From NCBI RefSeq assembly GCF_000757425.2, contig NZ_JPKR02000005.1:986955-1050954 (forward strand): a stretch of 64,000 nucleotides of DNA, given 5' to 3'. Positions 49,558 through 61,028 of the stretch are shown piece after piece. The notes below the pieces were generated by a model, which saw nothing but the letters and a program-made list of their open reading frames with translations, searched no databases and had not been told where the DNA came from. The stretch's first letter is position 1. Each line of letters begins with the position of its first letter. Origin of the DNA: Tatumella morbirosei (GTDB taxonomy: Bacteria > Pseudomonadota > Gammaproteobacteria > Enterobacterales > Enterobacteriaceae). The position numbers and the translations under genes were made by a program.

Positions 49558-50892
49558 ATGAGTGAGCGTAAATATTTCGGCACCGATGGAATACGTGGCA
49601 AGGTTGGAGAAGCGCCGATTACGCCAGATTTTGTCCTGAAACTGGGCTGGGCCGCCGGAAAAGTGCTGGCCCGTCACGGTTCAAAAAAAATCATCATCGG
49701 TAAAGACACCCGTATTTCCGGCTATATGCTGGAATCTGCATTGGAAGCCGGACTGGCAGCCGCAGGTTTATCGGCAGCATTTACCGGCCCAATGCCAACC
49801 CCGGCCATCGCCTATCTTACCCGGACCTTCCGTGCCGAAGCAGGGATCGTGATTTCTGCTTCACATAACCCTTTTGATGATAACGGCATAAAGTTCTTCT
49901 CGACCGAAGGGACTAAGTTACCCGATGATGTGGAAGCCGCGATTGAGCTGGAGATGGAAAAGACCATCACCTGCGTACCTTCCGCAGAACTCGGTCGTGC
50001 CAGCAGGATTGTCGATGCTGCCGGGCGTTATATCGAATTCTGCAAGGGGACGTTTCCGAGTGAGCTGAATCTTAATGGTATGAAAATCGTTGTCGATTGT
50101 GCCAATGGTGCTACCTACCACATTGCCCCTAACGTGCTGCGTGAACTGGGAGCCGAGGTGATTACCATTGCTGCTCAGCCCGACGGCATGAATATCAATA
50201 AGGAGTGTGGTGCTACCGACCTGCGGCTGTTGCAAAAGCGGGTACTGGATGAACAGGCACAACTCGGTATTGCCTATGATGGTGACGGAGACCGGATTAT
50301 GATGGTCGACCACGAAGGTAATCAGGTCGACGGAGACCAGATTTTGTATATCGTAGCGCGTGAGAAACTCCGTCAGGGGAAATTACGTGGTGGGGTTGTG
50401 GGTACCCTGATGAGCAATATGGGTCTGGAGTTAGCGCTTAAACAGCTGGGTATCCCGTTTGCCAGGGCAAAAGTGGGGGACCGCTATGTTCTGGAAAAAC
50501 TGCAGGAAAAAGGCTGGCAGCTGGGTGCCGAGAATTCCGGACACGTTATCCTGCTGGATAAAACGACCACCGGTGATGGTATTGTGGCCGGTTTGCAGGT
50601 GCTGACAGCCATGGTTCGTAACCATATGAGCCTGCACGATCTGTGCAGTGGCATGAAATTGCTACCGCAGGTATTGGTGAATGTGCGTTTCAGCGGTGAG
50701 AAAGATCCGCTGACGGCGGAGTCTGTGAAACAGGCCACTGACACAGTGGAGAAAGAACTGGCGGGGCGGGGCAGAGTGTTGTTACGTAAATCCGGCACAG
50801 AACCCTTGATTCGCGTGATGGTCGAAGGTGAAGATCGTCAGCAGGTCACATTGCTGGCTAACCGAATTGCCGATGCGGTTAAAGCGGTTTGA
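49558..50892 (+). CDS. glmM: Phosphoglucosamine mutase
   Basis: Converts glucosamine-6-phosphate to glucosamine-1-phosphate on the way to UDP-GlcNAc, the substrate of MurA. 444 residues (E. coli 445). The phosphoserine is Ser102 in [12 protein letters not shown], metal loop YDGDGDRIM, sugar loop and C-terminal phosphate-binding [12 protein letters not shown] are intact. Paired with folP as in E. coli. Confidence 0.98.
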   Translation: MSERKYFGTDGIRGKVGEAPITPDFVLKLGWAAGKVLARHGSKKIIIGKDTRISGYMLESALEAGLAAAGLSAAFTGPMPTPAIAYLTRTFRAEAGIVISASHNPFDDNGIKFFSTEGTKLPDDVEAAIELEMEKTITCVPSAELGRASRIVDAAGRYIEFCKGTFPSELNLNGMKIVVDCANGATYHIAPNVLRELGAEVITIAAQPDGMNINKECGATDLRLLQKRVLDEQAQLGIAYDGDGDRIMMVDHEGNQVDGDQILYIVAREKLRQGKLRGGVVGTLMSNMGLELALKQLGIPFARAKVGDRYVLEKLQEKGWQLGAENSGHVILLDKTTTGDGIVAGLQVLTAMVRNHMSLHDLCSGMKLLPQVLVNVRFSGEKDPLTAESVKQATDTVEKELAGRGRVLLRKSGTEPLIRVMVEGEDRQQVTLLANRIADAVKAV

Positions 50893-51150
50893 TAATCTCA
50901 GGGTGTAGCCGGATAACCGCTGGCTGCCCCCTGTGTTCAGGCTAAAAACGGGTGTTTTTGGTAAAGTAACGGCGATAATTGTCATCACCTGCTGTTTTTA
51001 TCACCAAACGAAAAAAGTGCAGTAAATTGCTCTTGCAGAGCGTGTCGCCATTGGTTAGTATTCAGACCCGCTTCTGATGGGTGTGGATATATCCATTGGC
51101 GCCTGGTGAAGTTTTAACTGTACGGTAGCGTGCAAGGAAACAGGTTAATT

Positions 51151-51486
51151 ATGTACGAAGCTCTTTTAGTTATTTTCCTTCTGATAGCAGTCAGCCTGGT
51201 AGCTATGGTGATGCTGCAGCAAGGTAAAGGCGCTGATATGGGTGCATCTTTTGGTGCTGGTGCGTCAGGAACATTGTTTGGATCTAATGGGTCAGGTAAC
51301 TTTATGACTCGTATGACCGGCATTCTGGCTGCGCTGTTCTTTATCATTAGTCTGCTGCTTGGCAACCTGAACACGAATAAAACTGCCAAAGGAAGTGAGT
51401 GGGATAATCTGAGTGCTCCTGCTAAGTCTGAACAGACTCAACAGCCAGCCAAACCGGTAGTACCAGGTAGTGATATCCCGCAGTAA
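51151..51486 (+). CDS. secG: Protein translocase subunit SecG
   Basis: Auxiliary subunit of SecYEG. 111 residues with two membrane spans (about 2-22 and 51-73), the MLQQGKGADMGASFGAGAS cytoplasmic loop and a Pro/Gln-rich tail. ATG 51151 gives MYEALLVIF, the family start; an upstream in-frame codon at 51130 is not supported. It is followed by two tRNA genes in the conserved secG-leuU-metY order. Confidence 0.97.
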   Translation: MYEALLVIFLLIAVSLVAMVMLQQGKGADMGASFGAGASGTLFGSNGSGNFMTRMTGILAALFFIISLLLGNLNTNKTAKGSEWDNLSAPAKSEQTQQPAKPVVPGSDIPQ

Positions 51487-51537
51487 ACAGCAGTAATCCT
51501 ACTTTCGACGAATGATTTGTCCGTCGTCTTAAGCAGT

Positions 51538-51624
51538 ACCGAGGTGGTGGAATTGGTAGACACGCTACCTTGAGGTGGTAGTGCCCATTAGGGCTTACGG
51601 GTTCAAGTCCCGTCCTCGGTACCA
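51538..51624 (+). tRNA. leuU: tRNA-Leu (anticodon GAG)
   Basis: 87-base class II tRNA with encoded CCA. Acceptor ACCGAGG pairs with CCTCGGT; D arm, anticodon stem CTACC/GGTAG with loop TTGAGGT (GAG), long variable arm and GGTTCAAGTCC T-arm are all visible. Confidence 0.97.
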
Positions 51625-51636
51625 GTTCAGTTTAAC

Positions 51637-51665
51637 TTGCATTTTTTGCATGTTCGGCGTAAAAT
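51637..51665 (+). promoter_or_regulatory. Sigma-70 promoter of metY-rimP-nusA
   Basis: TTGCAT (51637-51642) and TAAAAT (51660-51665), spacer 17, end 16 bases before the tRNA-fMet start. This is the expected main promoter of the metY-nusA operon. Confidence 0.75.
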
Positions 51666-51681
51666 TCGCCACGATTTCGGA

Positions 51682-51758
<77 letters not shown>

Positions 51759-51874
51759 CTTTCCCTTAGAGTTGTTTTTCAAAATACTAACAGGTCTCCG
51801 TATTTACCTGGTTTTGAAAAAAATTCTTTTGGTATGTGTTTTGTCACAGATCGACAAACACAGGGTCCAGTGAT

Positions 51875-51902
51875 AAAAAGCCCCGAATATTCGGGGTTTT
51901 TT
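51875..51902 (+). terminator. Terminator/attenuator between metY and rimP
   Basis: CCCCGAATATTCGGGG (51881-51896) is a perfect palindrome flanked by AAAAAG and TTTTTT. It should end the tRNA transcript, with read-through needed for rimP-nusA-infB; in E. coli this leader is where NusA feeds back on its operon. Confidence 0.9.
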
Positions 51903-51955
51903 ATTATCAGGTAATAGTGATTTTGGGCTTTATGCCCTTTTTTTATGTCTTGGGG

Positions 51956-52414
51956 GTGGGCTTGTCCACATTAGAGCAAAAATTAACCGAATTAGTTACC
52001 GCTCCGGTTGAAGCGCTTGGCTACGAACTGGTCGGTATTGAGTTTGTTCGCGGCCGTGTTTCGACGCTGCGCATCTATATCGACAGTGAGAATGGTATCA
52101 ACGTTGATGATTGTGCTGATGTCAGCCGCCAGGTCAGCGCTGTAATGGATGTCGAAGATCCGATTACGGTGGCGTATAACCTTGAAGTTTCATCACCGGG
52201 TCTGGAAAGACCGTTGTTTAACGCAGCACACTATCAGCGTTTTACCGGCGATGAGGTAAGTCTGGTGTTGCGGATTGCGGTACGAAACCGCCGTAAGTGG
52301 CAGGGCATCATTAAAGCTGTAGAAGGTGAAATGGTGACCGTGACCGTCGAGGGTAATGATGAAGTGTTCGCGCTGAGTAATATTCAGAAAGCGAATCTGG
52401 TCCCCCATTTTTAA
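51956..52414 (+). CDS. rimP: Ribosome maturation factor RimP
   Basis: Needed for 30S subunit maturation. 152 residues from a GTG start at 51956 (read [13 protein letters not shown]...), the form conserved in enterics; the longer open frame upstream runs through the terminator and is not real. The N-terminal [12 protein letters not shown] and C-terminal SH3-like [29 protein letters not shown] parts are intact. First protein gene of the nusA operon. Confidence 0.96.
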   Translation: MGLSTLEQKLTELVTAPVEALGYELVGIEFVRGRVSTLRIYIDSENGINVDDCADVSRQVSAVMDVEDPITVAYNLEVSSPGLERPLFNAAHYQRFTGDEVSLVLRIAVRNRRKWQGIIKAVEGEMVTVTVEGNDEVFALSNIQKANLVPHF

Positions 52415-52438
52415 ACGTCCGGATTGAGGCTAACCAGG

Positions 52439-53944
52439 ATGAACAAAGAAATCTTAGCTGTTGTAGAAGCCGTTTCTAACGAGAAATCCCTGCCGCGCGA
52501 AAAAATTTTTGAAGCGCTGGAAAGTGCGCTTGCAACGGCAACCAAGAAAAAATACGAACAGGAAATTGATGTTCGTGTTTGTATTGATCGTAAAAGTGGT
52601 GACTTTGATACCTTCCGTCGTTGGCTGGTAGTTGACGAAGTGACTCTGCCGACCCGCGAAATTACGCTGGAAGCCGCTCAGTTCGAAGACGAAAGCCTCA
52701 CTCCTGGCGATTATGTTGAAGACCAGATTGAATCTGTTGTTTTTGACCGTATTACGACCCAGACGGCGAAACAGGTTATTGTACAAAAGGTACGTGAAGC
52801 CGAGCGTGCCCAGGTTGTTGACCAGTTCCGCGAGCAGGAAGGTGAAATCATCACCGGTGTGGTGAAGAAAGTTAACCGTGACAATATTTCCCTGGAAGTG
52901 CGTCCGACCGATGGCTCTGCGACCAGTGCTGAAGCGGTAATTATCCGTGAAGATATGCTGCCGCGGGAAAACTTCCGTCCGGGTGACCGTATCCGTGGAA
53001 TTTTGTACGCAGTGCGTCCGGAAGCCCGTGGTGCTCAACTGTTCGTCAGCCGCTCTAAGCCGGAAATGCTTAAAGAGCTGTTCCGCATTGAAGTGCCGGA
53101 AATTGGCGAAGAAGTGATTGAAATTAAAGGCGCAGCCCGTGATCCGGGTTCACGTGCCAAAATCGCAGTAAAAACGAATGACAAACGTATCGACCCGGTA
53201 GGCGCCTGTGTAGGTATGCGCGGGGCTCGTGTGCAGGCCGTTTCCAGCGAACTGGGCGGTGAGCGTATCGATATCGTGCTGTGGGATGATAATCCGGCAC
53301 AGTTTGTTATTAATGCCATGGCCCCTGCTGATGTCGCCTCCATTGTGGTGGATGAAGACAATCACACCATGGATATCGCTGTTGAAGCCGGCAATCTGGC
53401 TCAGGCGATCGGCCGTAACGGCCAGAACGTACGTTTAGCCTCTCAGCTGAGCGGTTGGGAACTGAACGTGATGACGGTTGATGACCTGCAGGCGAAACAC
53501 CAGGCAGAAGCTCATGCAGCCATCGATATGTTCACAAAACACCTCGATATTGACGAGGACTTCGCCACTGCACTGGTCGAAGAAGGATTCTCTACCCTGG
53601 AAGAACTGGCGTATGTGCCGGTGAATGAGCTGCTGGAAATAGACGGGCTCGACGAAGATATGGTAGAGGCTCTGCGTGAACGAGCTAAAAATGCGTTGAC
53701 CACCCTGGCGTTGGCCAAAGAAGAGAGTCTGGGTAACCAGAAACCTGCTGATGACTTACTGGCATTGCAGGGGATGGATAAAGATCTGGCTTATCGTCTG
53801 GCGGCAAAAGGCGTCAGTACTCTGGAAGATTTAGCTGAACAGGGTATTGATGACCTGACAGATATTGAAGAGCTTTCTGCAGAGAAAGCCGGCGAGCTGA
53901 TTATGGCCGCACGTAATATCTGCTGGTTCGGCGGTGACGCGTAA
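52439..53944 (+). CDS. nusA: Transcription termination/antitermination factor NusA
   Basis: Binds RNA polymerase and nascent RNA in pausing, Rho-independent termination and antitermination. 501 residues, six more than E. coli. Order: N-terminal RNAP-binding domain (1-135), S1, KH1, KH2 ([17 protein letters not shown]), then two acidic AR repeats (about 365-500). The extra six residues lie in the S1 domain at [17 protein letters not shown], where E. coli has SLDLGNNAEAV. ATG 52439 has GAGG upstream. Confidence 0.98.
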   Translation: MNKEILAVVEAVSNEKSLPREKIFEALESALATATKKKYEQEIDVRVCIDRKSGDFDTFRRWLVVDEVTLPTREITLEAAQFEDESLTPGDYVEDQIESVVFDRITTQTAKQVIVQKVREAERAQVVDQFREQEGEIITGVVKKVNRDNISLEVRPTDGSATSAEAVIIREDMLPRENFRPGDRIRGILYAVRPEARGAQLFVSRSKPEMLKELFRIEVPEIGEEVIEIKGAARDPGSRAKIAVKTNDKRIDPVGACVGMRGARVQAVSSELGGERIDIVLWDDNPAQFVINAMAPADVASIVVDEDNHTMDIAVEAGNLAQAIGRNGQNVRLASQLSGWELNVMTVDDLQAKHQAEAHAAIDMFTKHLDIDEDFATALVEEGFSTLEELAYVPVNELLEIDGLDEDMVEALRERAKNALTTLALAKEESLGNQKPADDLLALQGMDKDLAYRLAAKGVSTLEDLAEQGIDDLTDIEELSAEKAGELIMAARNICWFGGDA

Positions 53945-53962
53945 CAAACAGGAAGGAACAGC

Positions 53963-56659
53963 ATGACTGATGTAACTGTAAAATCGCTGGCTGCAGAAAT
54001 TGAAACGCCTGTGGATCGTCTGGTACAGCAACTGGCTGACGCAGGGATCTCAAAATCTGAAAATGATTCTGTGACTGAACAGGAAAAACAAAGTTTACTG
54101 TCATATCTGAATCGTGAGCATGGAAATGCCGATTCAGGTAAACTCACTTTGCAACGCAAAACACGTAGCACCTTGAATATTCCTGGCACCGGGGGTAAAA
54201 GTAAATCGGTGCAAATTGAAGTCCGCAAAAAGCGTACCTATGTGAAAGATGATGCCGAAGCTGAACGCCAGGCAGAAGCAGAAGCGCAGGCACAGCGTGA
54301 AGCGGAAGAGACGGCACGCCGTGAGGCAGAAGAAAAAGCCAAACGTGCTGCTGAAGAAAAAGCGAAACGTGAAGCTGAAGATAAAGCTAAGCGTGAGGCA
54401 GAAGAAAAAGCCAAACGTGTAGCTGCGGAAACAAAAACAGTGACCAATCAACAAAAGAACGATATGACCCAGGCAGCGCCATCAGAAAAAGCCCGTCGCG
54501 AAGCGGAAGCCGCTGAACTCAAGCGTAAAACCGAAGAAGAAGCGCGCCGTAAGCTGGAAGCTGATGCAAAACGCATTGCGGAAGAAGCCCGCAGACTGGC
54601 AGAAGAGAAAGGCGACGAGTGGCAGAAGCCGGTTGAAGCCGAAGATGCTTCTGACTATCACGTGACTACTTCCACTCATGCGCGTCAGGCTGAAGACGAA
54701 AATGACCGCCAGGTAGAAGGTGGCCGTGGTCGCGGGCGTACTGCTACCAAAAGCTCGCGGGCTAAGAAAAGTAACAAACATTCCGAAGCGAAAACTGACC
54801 GTGAAGAAGCACGTGCAGCGATTCGTGGCGGCAAAGGTGGAAAACACCGTAAGGGCAGCGCCCTGCAGCAGGGCTTTAATAAGCCAGCCCAGGTGGTTAA
54901 CCGCGATGTAGTGATCGGTGAAACTGTCACTGTGGCCGAACTGGCGAACAAAATGGCCGTTAAAGGTTCTCAGGTCATCAAAGCCATGATGAAACTGGGT
55001 GCCATGGCAACGATTAACCAGGTTATCGACCAGGAAACTGCTCAACTGGTTGCCGAAGAAATGGGTCATAAAGTCATCCTGCGTCGTGAGAACGAGTTGG
55101 AAGAAGCCGTGATGAGTGACCGTGATACCGGTGGAAATACTGAAGCTGAATCACGTGCGCCTGTCGTGACCATTATGGGTCACGTTGACCACGGTAAAAC
55201 GTCTCTGCTGGACTACATTCGTTCCGCGAAAATTGCTTCCGGCGAAGCCGGTGGTATTACTCAGCATATCGGTGCTTACCACGTTGAAACTGAAAACGGG
55301 ATGATCACCTTCCTGGATACCCCGGGCCACGCCGCGTTTACCGCCATGCGTGCCCGTGGTGCTCAGGCTACGGATATCGTTATCCTGGTCGTTGCCGCTG
55401 ATGATGGTGTTATGCCTCAGACAGTCGAAGCTATTCAGCATGCGAAAGCCGCGAATGTACCGGTGGTGGTTGCCGTCAACAAAATTGATAAGCCTGATGC
55501 TGATCCGGATCGGGTGAAAAATGAGCTGACTCAGTACGGAATTATTCCGGAAGAGTGGGGCGGCGAAAATATGTTCGTCAACGTTTCTGCAAAAGCAGGT
55601 ACCGGGGTTGATGATCTGCTGCAGGCAATCCTGTTGCAGGCTGAAGTTCTGGAACTGACCGCAGTTCGCAGCGGTATGGCCAGTGGTGTTGTTATCGAGT
55701 CTTTCCTGGACAAAGGTCGTGGTCCGGTGGCGACGGTTCTGGTACGTTCCGGTACTCTGAACAAAGGCGATATCGTTCTGTGTGGTTTTGAGTATGGACG
55801 TGTTCGTGCAATGCGTAACGAACTGGGTCAGGATGTTCAGGAAGCGGGTCCATCCATTCCGGTCGAAATCCTCGGTCTGTCAGGTGTTCCTGCGGCGGGT
55901 GATGAAGCGACAGTGGTACGTGATGAGAAGAAAGCCCGTGAAGTTGCTCTGTATCGTCAGGGTAAATTCCGTGAAGTTAAACTGGCTCGTCAGCAGAAAT
56001 CTAAACTGGAAAACATGTTTGCGAACATGACCGACGGTGATGTATCTGAACTGAATATCGTACTGAAAGCAGACGTACAGGGGTCGGTAGAAGCTATTGC
56101 TGACTCGTTACTGAAACTGTCTACCGATGAAGTTAAAGTGAAGATTGTCGGTTCAGGTGTCGGTGGGATTACCGAAACTGATGCTACGCTGGCAGCGGCT
56201 TCTAATGCTATCGTACTGGGCTTTAACGTTCGTGCTGATGCTTCCGCTCGCCGGGTCATCGAATCCGAGAGTCTGGATCTGCGCTACTACTCCGTCATCT
56301 ATAACCTGATCGACGAAGTTAAAGCAGCCATGAGCGGCATGCTGGCACCGGAATACAAACAGCAGATTATCGGTCTGGCAGAAGTTCGTGATGTGTTTAA
56401 ATCACCTAAGTTTGGTGCCATTGCAGGTTGTATGGTGACCGAAGGTGTGGTTAAACGTCATAATCCAATCCGTGTTCTGCGTGACAACGTGGTTATCTAT
56501 GAAGGTGAGCTGGAATCCCTGCGTCGCTTCAAAGATGACGTTAACGAAGTCCGTAATGGCATGGAATGTGGTATCGGTGTGAAGAACTACAATGATGTTC
56601 GCGCCGGCGATTCTATCGAAGTGTTTGAAGTTATTGAGATCAAACGGACTATCGATTAA
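53963..56659 (+). CDS. infB: Translation initiation factor IF-2
   Basis: GTPase that places initiator tRNA on the 30S subunit and joins the 50S. 898 residues. An N-terminal helical domain is followed by a long Ala/Lys/Glu/Arg repeat (about 95-160) and the GTPase with GHVDHGKT at 406-413, DTPGHAAF and NKID, then domains III-IV. Internal starts for the short forms are conserved: GTG 54440 (residue 160, GGAA nine bases upstream) and ATG 54464 (residue 168), corresponding to IF2-beta and -gamma of E. coli. Confidence 0.98.
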   Translation: MTDVTVKSLAAEIETPVDRLVQQLADAGISKSENDSVTEQEKQSLLSYLNREHGNADSGKLTLQRKTRSTLNIPGTGGKSKSVQIEVRKKRTYVKDDAEAERQAEAEAQAQREAEETARREAEEKAKRAAEEKAKREAEDKAKREAEEKAKRVAAETKTVTNQQKNDMTQAAPSEKARREAEAAELKRKTEEEARRKLEADAKRIAEEARRLAEEKGDEWQKPVEAEDASDYHVTTSTHARQAEDENDRQVEGGRGRGRTATKSSRAKKSNKHSEAKTDREEARAAIRGGKGGKHRKGSALQQGFNKPAQVVNRDVVIGETVTVAELANKMAVKGSQVIKAMMKLGAMATINQVIDQETAQLVAEEMGHKVILRRENELEEAVMSDRDTGGNTEAESRAPVVTIMGHVDHGKTSLLDYIRSAKIASGEAGGITQHIGAYHVETENGMITFLDTPGHAAFTAMRARGAQATDIVILVVAADDGVMPQTVEAIQHAKAANVPVVVAVNKIDKPDADPDRVKNELTQYGIIPEEWGGENMFVNVSAKAGTGVDDLLQAILLQAEVLELTAVRSGMASGVVIESFLDKGRGPVATVLVRSGTLNKGDIVLCGFEYGRVRAMRNELGQDVQEAGPSIPVEILGLSGVPAAGDEATVVRDEKKAREVALYRQGKFREVKLARQQKSKLENMFANMTDGDVSELNIVLKADVQGSVEAIADSLLKLSTDEVKVKIVGSGVGGITETDATLAAASNAIVLGFNVRADASARRVIESESLDLRYYSVIYNLIDEVKAAMSGMLAPEYKQQIIGLAEVRDVFKSPKFGAIAGCMVTEGVVKRHNPIRVLRDNVVIYEGELESLRRFKDDVNEVRNGMECGIGVKNYNDVRAGDSIEVFEVIEIKRTID

Positions 56660-56682
56660 TCGTTACCGGGTTAAGACGATTT

Positions 56683-56701
56683 GGGAGGCCGCTGGCCTCC
56701 C
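56683..56701 (+). other. Perfect hairpin between infB and rbfA
   Basis: GGGAGGCC (56683-56690) and GGCCTCCC (56694-56701) around GCT. No T-run follows, so it is more likely an mRNA stability or processing element than a terminator; the rbfA Shine-Dalgarno is 11 bases later. Confidence 0.6.
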
Positions 56702-56725
56702 GAATTATTTGAAAGGAGCCAAAAT

Positions 56726-57130
56726 ATGGCCAAAGAATTCGGCCGTTCCCAGCGCGTTGCTCAGGAACTGCAAAAAGAAATTGCGTTGATTATTCAGCGT
56801 GAAATCAAAGATCCGCGTGTCGGACTCATGGTGACGGTATCGAGCGTGGAAGTCTCGCGTGATCTTGCCTATGCCAAAGTATTCGTCACGTTTCTGAATG
56901 ATAAAGATGAAGATGCCGTTAAAGGTGGAGTCAAAGCATTGCAGGATGCCTCCGGATTTATCCGCACCCTACTTGGGAAAGCGATGCGCCTGCGTATTGT
57001 ACCGGAACTGACATTCTTCTATGACAACTCACTGGTGGAAGGGATGCGCATGTCAAACCTGGTCAGCCGTGTTGTTAAACAGGATAATGAACGTCGCGGT
57101 GATACCCCTGAAGAGCACGGGGAGGAGTAA
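56726..57130 (+). CDS. rbfA: 30S ribosome-binding factor RbfA
   Basis: Helps 16S rRNA 5' end maturation and is needed in the cold. 134 residues from ATG 56726 ([18 protein letters not shown]) with AAAGGAG at 56712-56718; KH-fold motif [13 protein letters not shown] and RMSNLV region conserved. Its stop shares a base with the truB start. Confidence 0.97.
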   Translation: MAKEFGRSQRVAQELQKEIALIIQREIKDPRVGLMVTVSSVEVSRDLAYAKVFVTFLNDKDEDAVKGGVKALQDASGFIRTLLGKAMRLRIVPELTFFYDNSLVEGMRMSNLVSRVVKQDNERRGDTPEEHGEE

Positions 57131-58071
57131 TGGGACGTCCCCGTCGCCGTGGCCGTGATATCCATGGCGTGCTGTTGCTGGATAAACCTACCGGAATATC
57201 CTCCAATGATCTGCTGCAAAAAGTAAAACGTATTTATAACGCCAACAGAGCCGGGCATACCGGAGCGCTGGACCCGCTGGCGACTGGCATGCTGCCAGTT
57301 TGCCTGGGTGAAGCGACCAAATTTTCCCGTTACCTGCTCGATTCTGATAAGCGCTACCGCGTGATTGCCCGTCTGGGTCAGCGTACCGACACTTCCGATG
57401 CTGATGGTAATGTGGTGCAGGAACGACCGGTTGTGTTCACCCCTGACATATTGCAACAGGCACTGGACAGTTTTCGCGGGGAAACTCTGCAGGTACCTTC
57501 GATGTTTTCAGCACTGAAACATCAGGGACGGCCGCTGTATGAGTATGCCCGTCAGGGGATCACCATTGAGCGTGAGCCACGGCCAATAACGGTTTATGAA
57601 TTGCTGTTTATCCGGCATGAAGGTAATGAACTGGAGCTGGAGATTCACTGTTCTAAAGGAACCTATATCCGGACCATTATTGATGATCTGGGTGAAAAGC
57701 TGGGCTGCGGGGCGCATGTGACTATGTTGCGCCGTGTTCAGGTTGCCGGATATCCCACCGACAGAATGGTCACGCTGGAACAGCTACAGGCATTGGCAGA
57801 GCCGGATGAACTGGGCGGATATCCTGCAGAGCGCCTGGATGCATTACTGATGCCGATGGACAGTCCGGCGGAAGCCTATCCGCTGGTCAATCTGCCGGAG
57901 TCAGTCAGCCACTGGTTTAAACTCGGACAGCCGGTACAGATTGCCGGTGCGCCGGCCGATGGCCTGGTTCGGGTGAGCGAAGGTGAGCACGGCAAATTTA
58001 TTGGTATGGCCGAGATTGATGACCAGGGGCGTGTGGCACCTCGCCGGCTGGTCGTTGAATATTTCGACTGA
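57130..58071 (+). CDS. truB: tRNA pseudouridine-55 synthase TruB
   Basis: Makes pseudouridine 55 in the T-loop of all tRNAs and also acts as a tRNA chaperone. 313 residues, E. coli length 314. The catalytic Asp48 is in [14 protein letters not shown]; the C-terminal PUA-like domain follows. GGAGG lies in the end of rbfA, indicating coupling. Confidence 0.97.
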   Translation: MGRPRRRGRDIHGVLLLDKPTGISSNDLLQKVKRIYNANRAGHTGALDPLATGMLPVCLGEATKFSRYLLDSDKRYRVIARLGQRTDTSDADGNVVQERPVVFTPDILQQALDSFRGETLQVPSMFSALKHQGRPLYEYARQGITIEREPRPITVYELLFIRHEGNELELEIHCSKGTYIRTIIDDLGEKLGCGAHVTMLRRVQVAGYPTDRMVTLEQLQALAEPDELGGYPAERLDALLMPMDSPAEAYPLVNLPESVSHWFKLGQPVQIAGAPADGLVRVSEGEHGKFIGMAEIDDQGRVAPRRLVVEYFD

Positions 58072-58076
58072 GTTAA

Positions 58077-58105
58077 TTGCACTCATGCCTGCCGCAGAGT
58101 AGAAT
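58077..58105 (+). promoter_or_regulatory. Sigma-70 promoter of rpsO
   Basis: TTGCAC (58077-58082) and TAGAAT (58100-58105) with a 17-base spacer and GC-rich discriminator, 72 bases before the rpsO start. Confidence 0.8.
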
Positions 58106-58176
58106 GGCGCGGCTTTAAAGTGGGGAGCTGAATTAGAGATCGGCAACCTGAAATCAAACATATACTGGAGTTTATT

Positions 58177-58446
58177 ATGTCTCTAAGCGTAGAAGCTAAA
58201 GCAGAGATCGTTGCTAAATACGGTCGTGGTACCAATGACAGTGGTTCAACTGAAGTTCAGGTTGCTCTGCTGACTGCACAGATTAACCACCTGCAGGGTC
58301 ACTTTTCTGAGCACAAAAAAGACCACCACAGCCGTCGCGGTCTGCTGCGCATGGTTTCCCAGCGTCGTAAACTGCTGGATTACCTGAAGCGTAAAGATGT
58401 AGCACGTTACACCAGCCTGATCGAAAATCTGGGTCTGCGTCGCTAA
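58177..58446 (+). CDS. rpsO: 30S ribosomal protein S15
   Basis: Primary binder of the 16S central domain. 89 residues, E. coli length; [17 protein letters not shown] start and [21 protein letters not shown] core. In E. coli S15 represses its own translation through a leader pseudoknot; the leader is similar in length here (about 60 bases), but I did not fold it. Confidence 0.98.
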   Translation: MSLSVEAKAEIVAKYGRGTNDSGSTEVQVALLTAQINHLQGHFSEHKKDHHSRRGLLRMVSQRRKLLDYLKRKDVARYTSLIENLGLRR

Positions 58447-58526
58447 GTCTGACGAATTTTTTCGAGGGTTGGCACTGTGCTTTGCTGCCGGTGAGTATCC
58501 GAAGAAAAAATTTGAGCGAGTTTCGC

Positions 58527-58555
58527 GAAAAGGGGGCCTTTATGGCCCCTTTTTT
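58527..58555 (+). terminator. Terminator between rpsO and pnp
   Basis: GGGGCC (58533-58538) and GGCCCC (58544-58549) with loop TTTAT, flanked by AAAA and TTTTTT. Confidence 0.9.
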
Positions 58556-58623
58556 CGGGCGACTGGCAGTATTTCTGTTAAAACTCATGTATTGTTAACG
58601 TGAGTGATCTTTATACGCACGAT

Positions 58624-58686
58624 TCGCGCGGCTAATGAGAAATCTTATCTGGCCATCTGCAGGACAAGATTTGTCATTAGTCGCGA
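58624..58686 (+). promoter_or_regulatory. RNase III-type hairpin in the pnp leader
   Basis: CTAATGAGAAATCTT (58632-58646, with the GCG-rich base to its left) pairs with AAGATTTGTCATTAG (58666-58680, continuing TCGCGA) around a 19-base loop, with one internal mismatch and a small bulge near the base. This is the E. coli element cut by RNase III, after which PNPase degrades the remaining arm and represses its own synthesis. The 58447-58763 gap otherwise holds only the rpsO terminator. Confidence 0.85.
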
Positions 58687-58763
58687 GGATGCTAAGAGAT
58701 CGAAACCCATACTACAGAGAGCCTGAGAAAAGGCATCTGCACTAAAATTAAAGGATCTAAACT

Positions 58764-60896
58764 TTGCTGAATCCGATTGTACGTAAATTTCAGTATGGTC
58801 AGCATACCGTAACACTGGAAACCGGTATGATGGCCCGTCAGGCGACTGCCGCAGTCATGGCAAGCATTGATGACACCTGCGTGTTTGTTACCGTAGTGGG
58901 TCAGAAAAAAGCGAAACCAGGTCAGGACTTCTTCCCGTTAACGGTGAACTATCAGGAGCGTACTTATGCTGCTGGTCGTATTCCGGGAAGCTTCTTCCGT
59001 CGTGAAGGGCGTCCGAGTGAAGGCGAAACGCTGATTGCTCGTCTGATTGACCGTCCGGTTCGTCCGCTGTTCCCTGAAGGCTTCGTCAACGAAGTCCAGG
59101 TCATTGCTACCGTGGTTTCTGTTAACCCACAGGTTAACCCTGATATCGTCGCGATGATCGGTGCTTCTGCAGCACTGTCTCTGTCTGGTATTCCGTTTAA
59201 CGGACCGATTGGTGCAGCCCGTGTGGGTTACATCAACGATCAGTATGTCCTGAACCCGACTACCGATGAGATGGCGAAAACCCGTCTGGATCTGGTGGTT
59301 GCCGGTACCGAAAATGCGGTACTGATGGTGGAATCTGAAGCCGATATCCTGAGCGAAGAGCAAATGCTGGGCGCTGTGGTCTTTGGACACGAGCAACAGC
59401 AGGTAGTTATCGAAAACATCAAGGCACTGGTTGCCGAAGCGGGCAAACCTCGCTGGGACTGGCAGCCTGAAGCCGCCAACGAAGCGCTGAACTCTCGCAT
59501 TTCTGCGTTAGCGGAAGCACGCCTGAGTGATGCTTACCGTATCACTGAGAAGCAGGAACGTTATGAGCAGGTTAACCTGATCAAGAGCGAAACTACTGCT
59601 GCACTGTTAGCCGAAGACGAAACACTGGATGAAGGCGAAATCAGTGATCTGCTGCATGCTATCGAGAAAAATGTCGTTCGTGTGCGTATTCTGAACGGTG
59701 AGCCGCGTATCGATGGTCGTGAAAAAGACATGGTTCGTGGTCTGGATGTGCGTACCGGTGTTCTGCCTCGTACCCACGGTTCTGCTCTGTTTACCCGTGG
59801 TGAAACTCAGGCGCTGGTGACAGCGACTCTGGGGACTACCCGTGATGCGCAGAACCTGGATGAGCTGATGGGTGAAAGAACTGACAGCTTCCTGTTCCAC
59901 TACAACTTCCCTCCGTACTCTGTAGGTGAAACAGGGATGGTCGGTTCTCCGAAGCGTCGTGAAATCGGCCATGGCCGTTTAGCGAAACGTGGTGTACTGG
60001 CAGTGATGCCGAAAGCCGATGCTTTCCCGTATACCGTGCGTGTGGTTTCTGAAATTACCGAATCTAACGGTTCATCTTCAATGGCTTCTGTCTGTGGTGC
60101 CTCTCTGGCGCTGATGGATGCCGGTGTGCCGATTAAAGCCGCTGTTGCAGGTATTGCAATGGGCCTGGTGAAAGACGGTGAGCGCTTTGTTGTTCTGTCC
60201 GATATCCTGGGTGACGAAGATCACCTGGGTGATATGGACTTTAAAGTCGCCGGTAGCCGTGAAGGTGTCACTGCACTGCAGATGGACATCAAAATCGAAG
60301 GGATTACCCGCGAGATCATGCAGGTAGCTCTGAACCAGGCGAAAGGTGCGCGTTTGCATATCCTGGGTACCATGGAACAGGCTATCAGCACTCCTCGTAT
60401 TGAAATCTCTGAATTTGCTCCGCGCATTCATACTATTCGTATTAATCCGGACAAAATCAAAGATGTCATCGGTAAAGGCGGTTCTGTTATCCGTGCGCTG
60501 ACCGAAGAAACCGGCACCACCATTGAAATCGAAGATGACGGTACCGTAAAAATTGCGGCAACTGACGGTAACAAAGCGAAAGAAGCTATCCGTCGGATTG
60601 AAGAAATCACGGCAGAAATCGAAGTTGGCCGTGTCTACAACGGTAAAGTCACCCGTATTGTTGACTTCGGTGCTTTCGTCGCGATTGGTGGTGGTAAAGA
60701 AGGTCTGGTACATATTTCTCAGATCGCTGACAAGCGTGTCGAAAAAGTGACAGATTATCTGCAAATGGGTCAGGAAGTTCCGGTCAAGGTACTGGAAGTC
60801 GATCGTCAGGGTCGTGTACGCCTGAGCATTAAAGAAGCGGTCGAAAAACCGCAGGCAGAAGAAACGACTGCGGCTAACCCGGCTGACGCGGGTTAA
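58764..60896 (+). CDS. pnp: Polyribonucleotide nucleotidyltransferase (PNPase)
   Basis: Phosphorolytic 3'-5' exoribonuclease and degradosome member. 710 residues from a TTG start at 58764, the same unusual start as E. coli, behind AAGGA. Two RNase PH domains separated by the helical domain, then KH ([17 protein letters not shown]) and S1 ([17 protein letters not shown]) domains. The autoregulatory hairpin lies upstream. Confidence 0.98.
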   Translation: MLNPIVRKFQYGQHTVTLETGMMARQATAAVMASIDDTCVFVTVVGQKKAKPGQDFFPLTVNYQERTYAAGRIPGSFFRREGRPSEGETLIARLIDRPVRPLFPEGFVNEVQVIATVVSVNPQVNPDIVAMIGASAALSLSGIPFNGPIGAARVGYINDQYVLNPTTDEMAKTRLDLVVAGTENAVLMVESEADILSEEQMLGAVVFGHEQQQVVIENIKALVAEAGKPRWDWQPEAANEALNSRISALAEARLSDAYRITEKQERYEQVNLIKSETTAALLAEDETLDEGEISDLLHAIEKNVVRVRILNGEPRIDGREKDMVRGLDVRTGVLPRTHGSALFTRGETQALVTATLGTTRDAQNLDELMGERTDSFLFHYNFPPYSVGETGMVGSPKRREIGHGRLAKRGVLAVMPKADAFPYTVRVVSEITESNGSSSMASVCGASLALMDAGVPIKAAVAGIAMGLVKDGERFVVLSDILGDEDHLGDMDFKVAGSREGVTALQMDIKIEGITREIMQVALNQAKGARLHILGTMEQAISTPRIEISEFAPRIHTIRINPDKIKDVIGKGGSVIRALTEETGTTIEIEDDGTVKIAATDGNKAKEAIRRIEEITAEIEVGRVYNGKVTRIVDFGAFVAIGGGKEGLVHISQIADKRVEKVTDYLQMGQEVPVKVLEVDRQGRVRLSIKEAVEKPQAEETTAANPADAG

Positions 60897-60909
60897 TCGT
60901 TCGATGATT

Positions 60910-60942
60910 ATCCGGGTCTCTGCCAGGAGTGGAGATCCGGAT
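60910..60942 (+). terminator. Hairpin after pnp
   Basis: ATCCGGGTCTC (60910-60920) and GAGATCCGGAT (60932-60942) form an 11-base stem with one G-T pair and an 11-base loop; only a short T-stretch follows. In E. coli nlpI is separated from pnp similarly. Confidence 0.6.
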
Positions 60943-61028
60943 TTATGTTATCGCGAGGGCAGGATTCCTTTGCACGGCAGGCGGATGACAGGATGTTCAT
61001 CCTAATGTTTGTATTCGGGAGTGGGATA

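Noticed and set aside
51836-51955. Upstream extension of RimP
   Set aside because: The open frame runs through a strong terminator; the conserved GTG start at 51956 fits the family.
54240-54440. Tandem repeat element
   Set aside because: The repeated GCxGAAGAAAAAGCC-like units encode the Ala/Lys/Glu helix of IF-2 and are a normal part of infB.
58447-58763. SraG sRNA antisense in the rpsO-pnp gap
   Set aside because: E. coli has SraG here, and the rpsO terminator also has a short T-run on the minus strand, but I could not match the sequence and would not call it.
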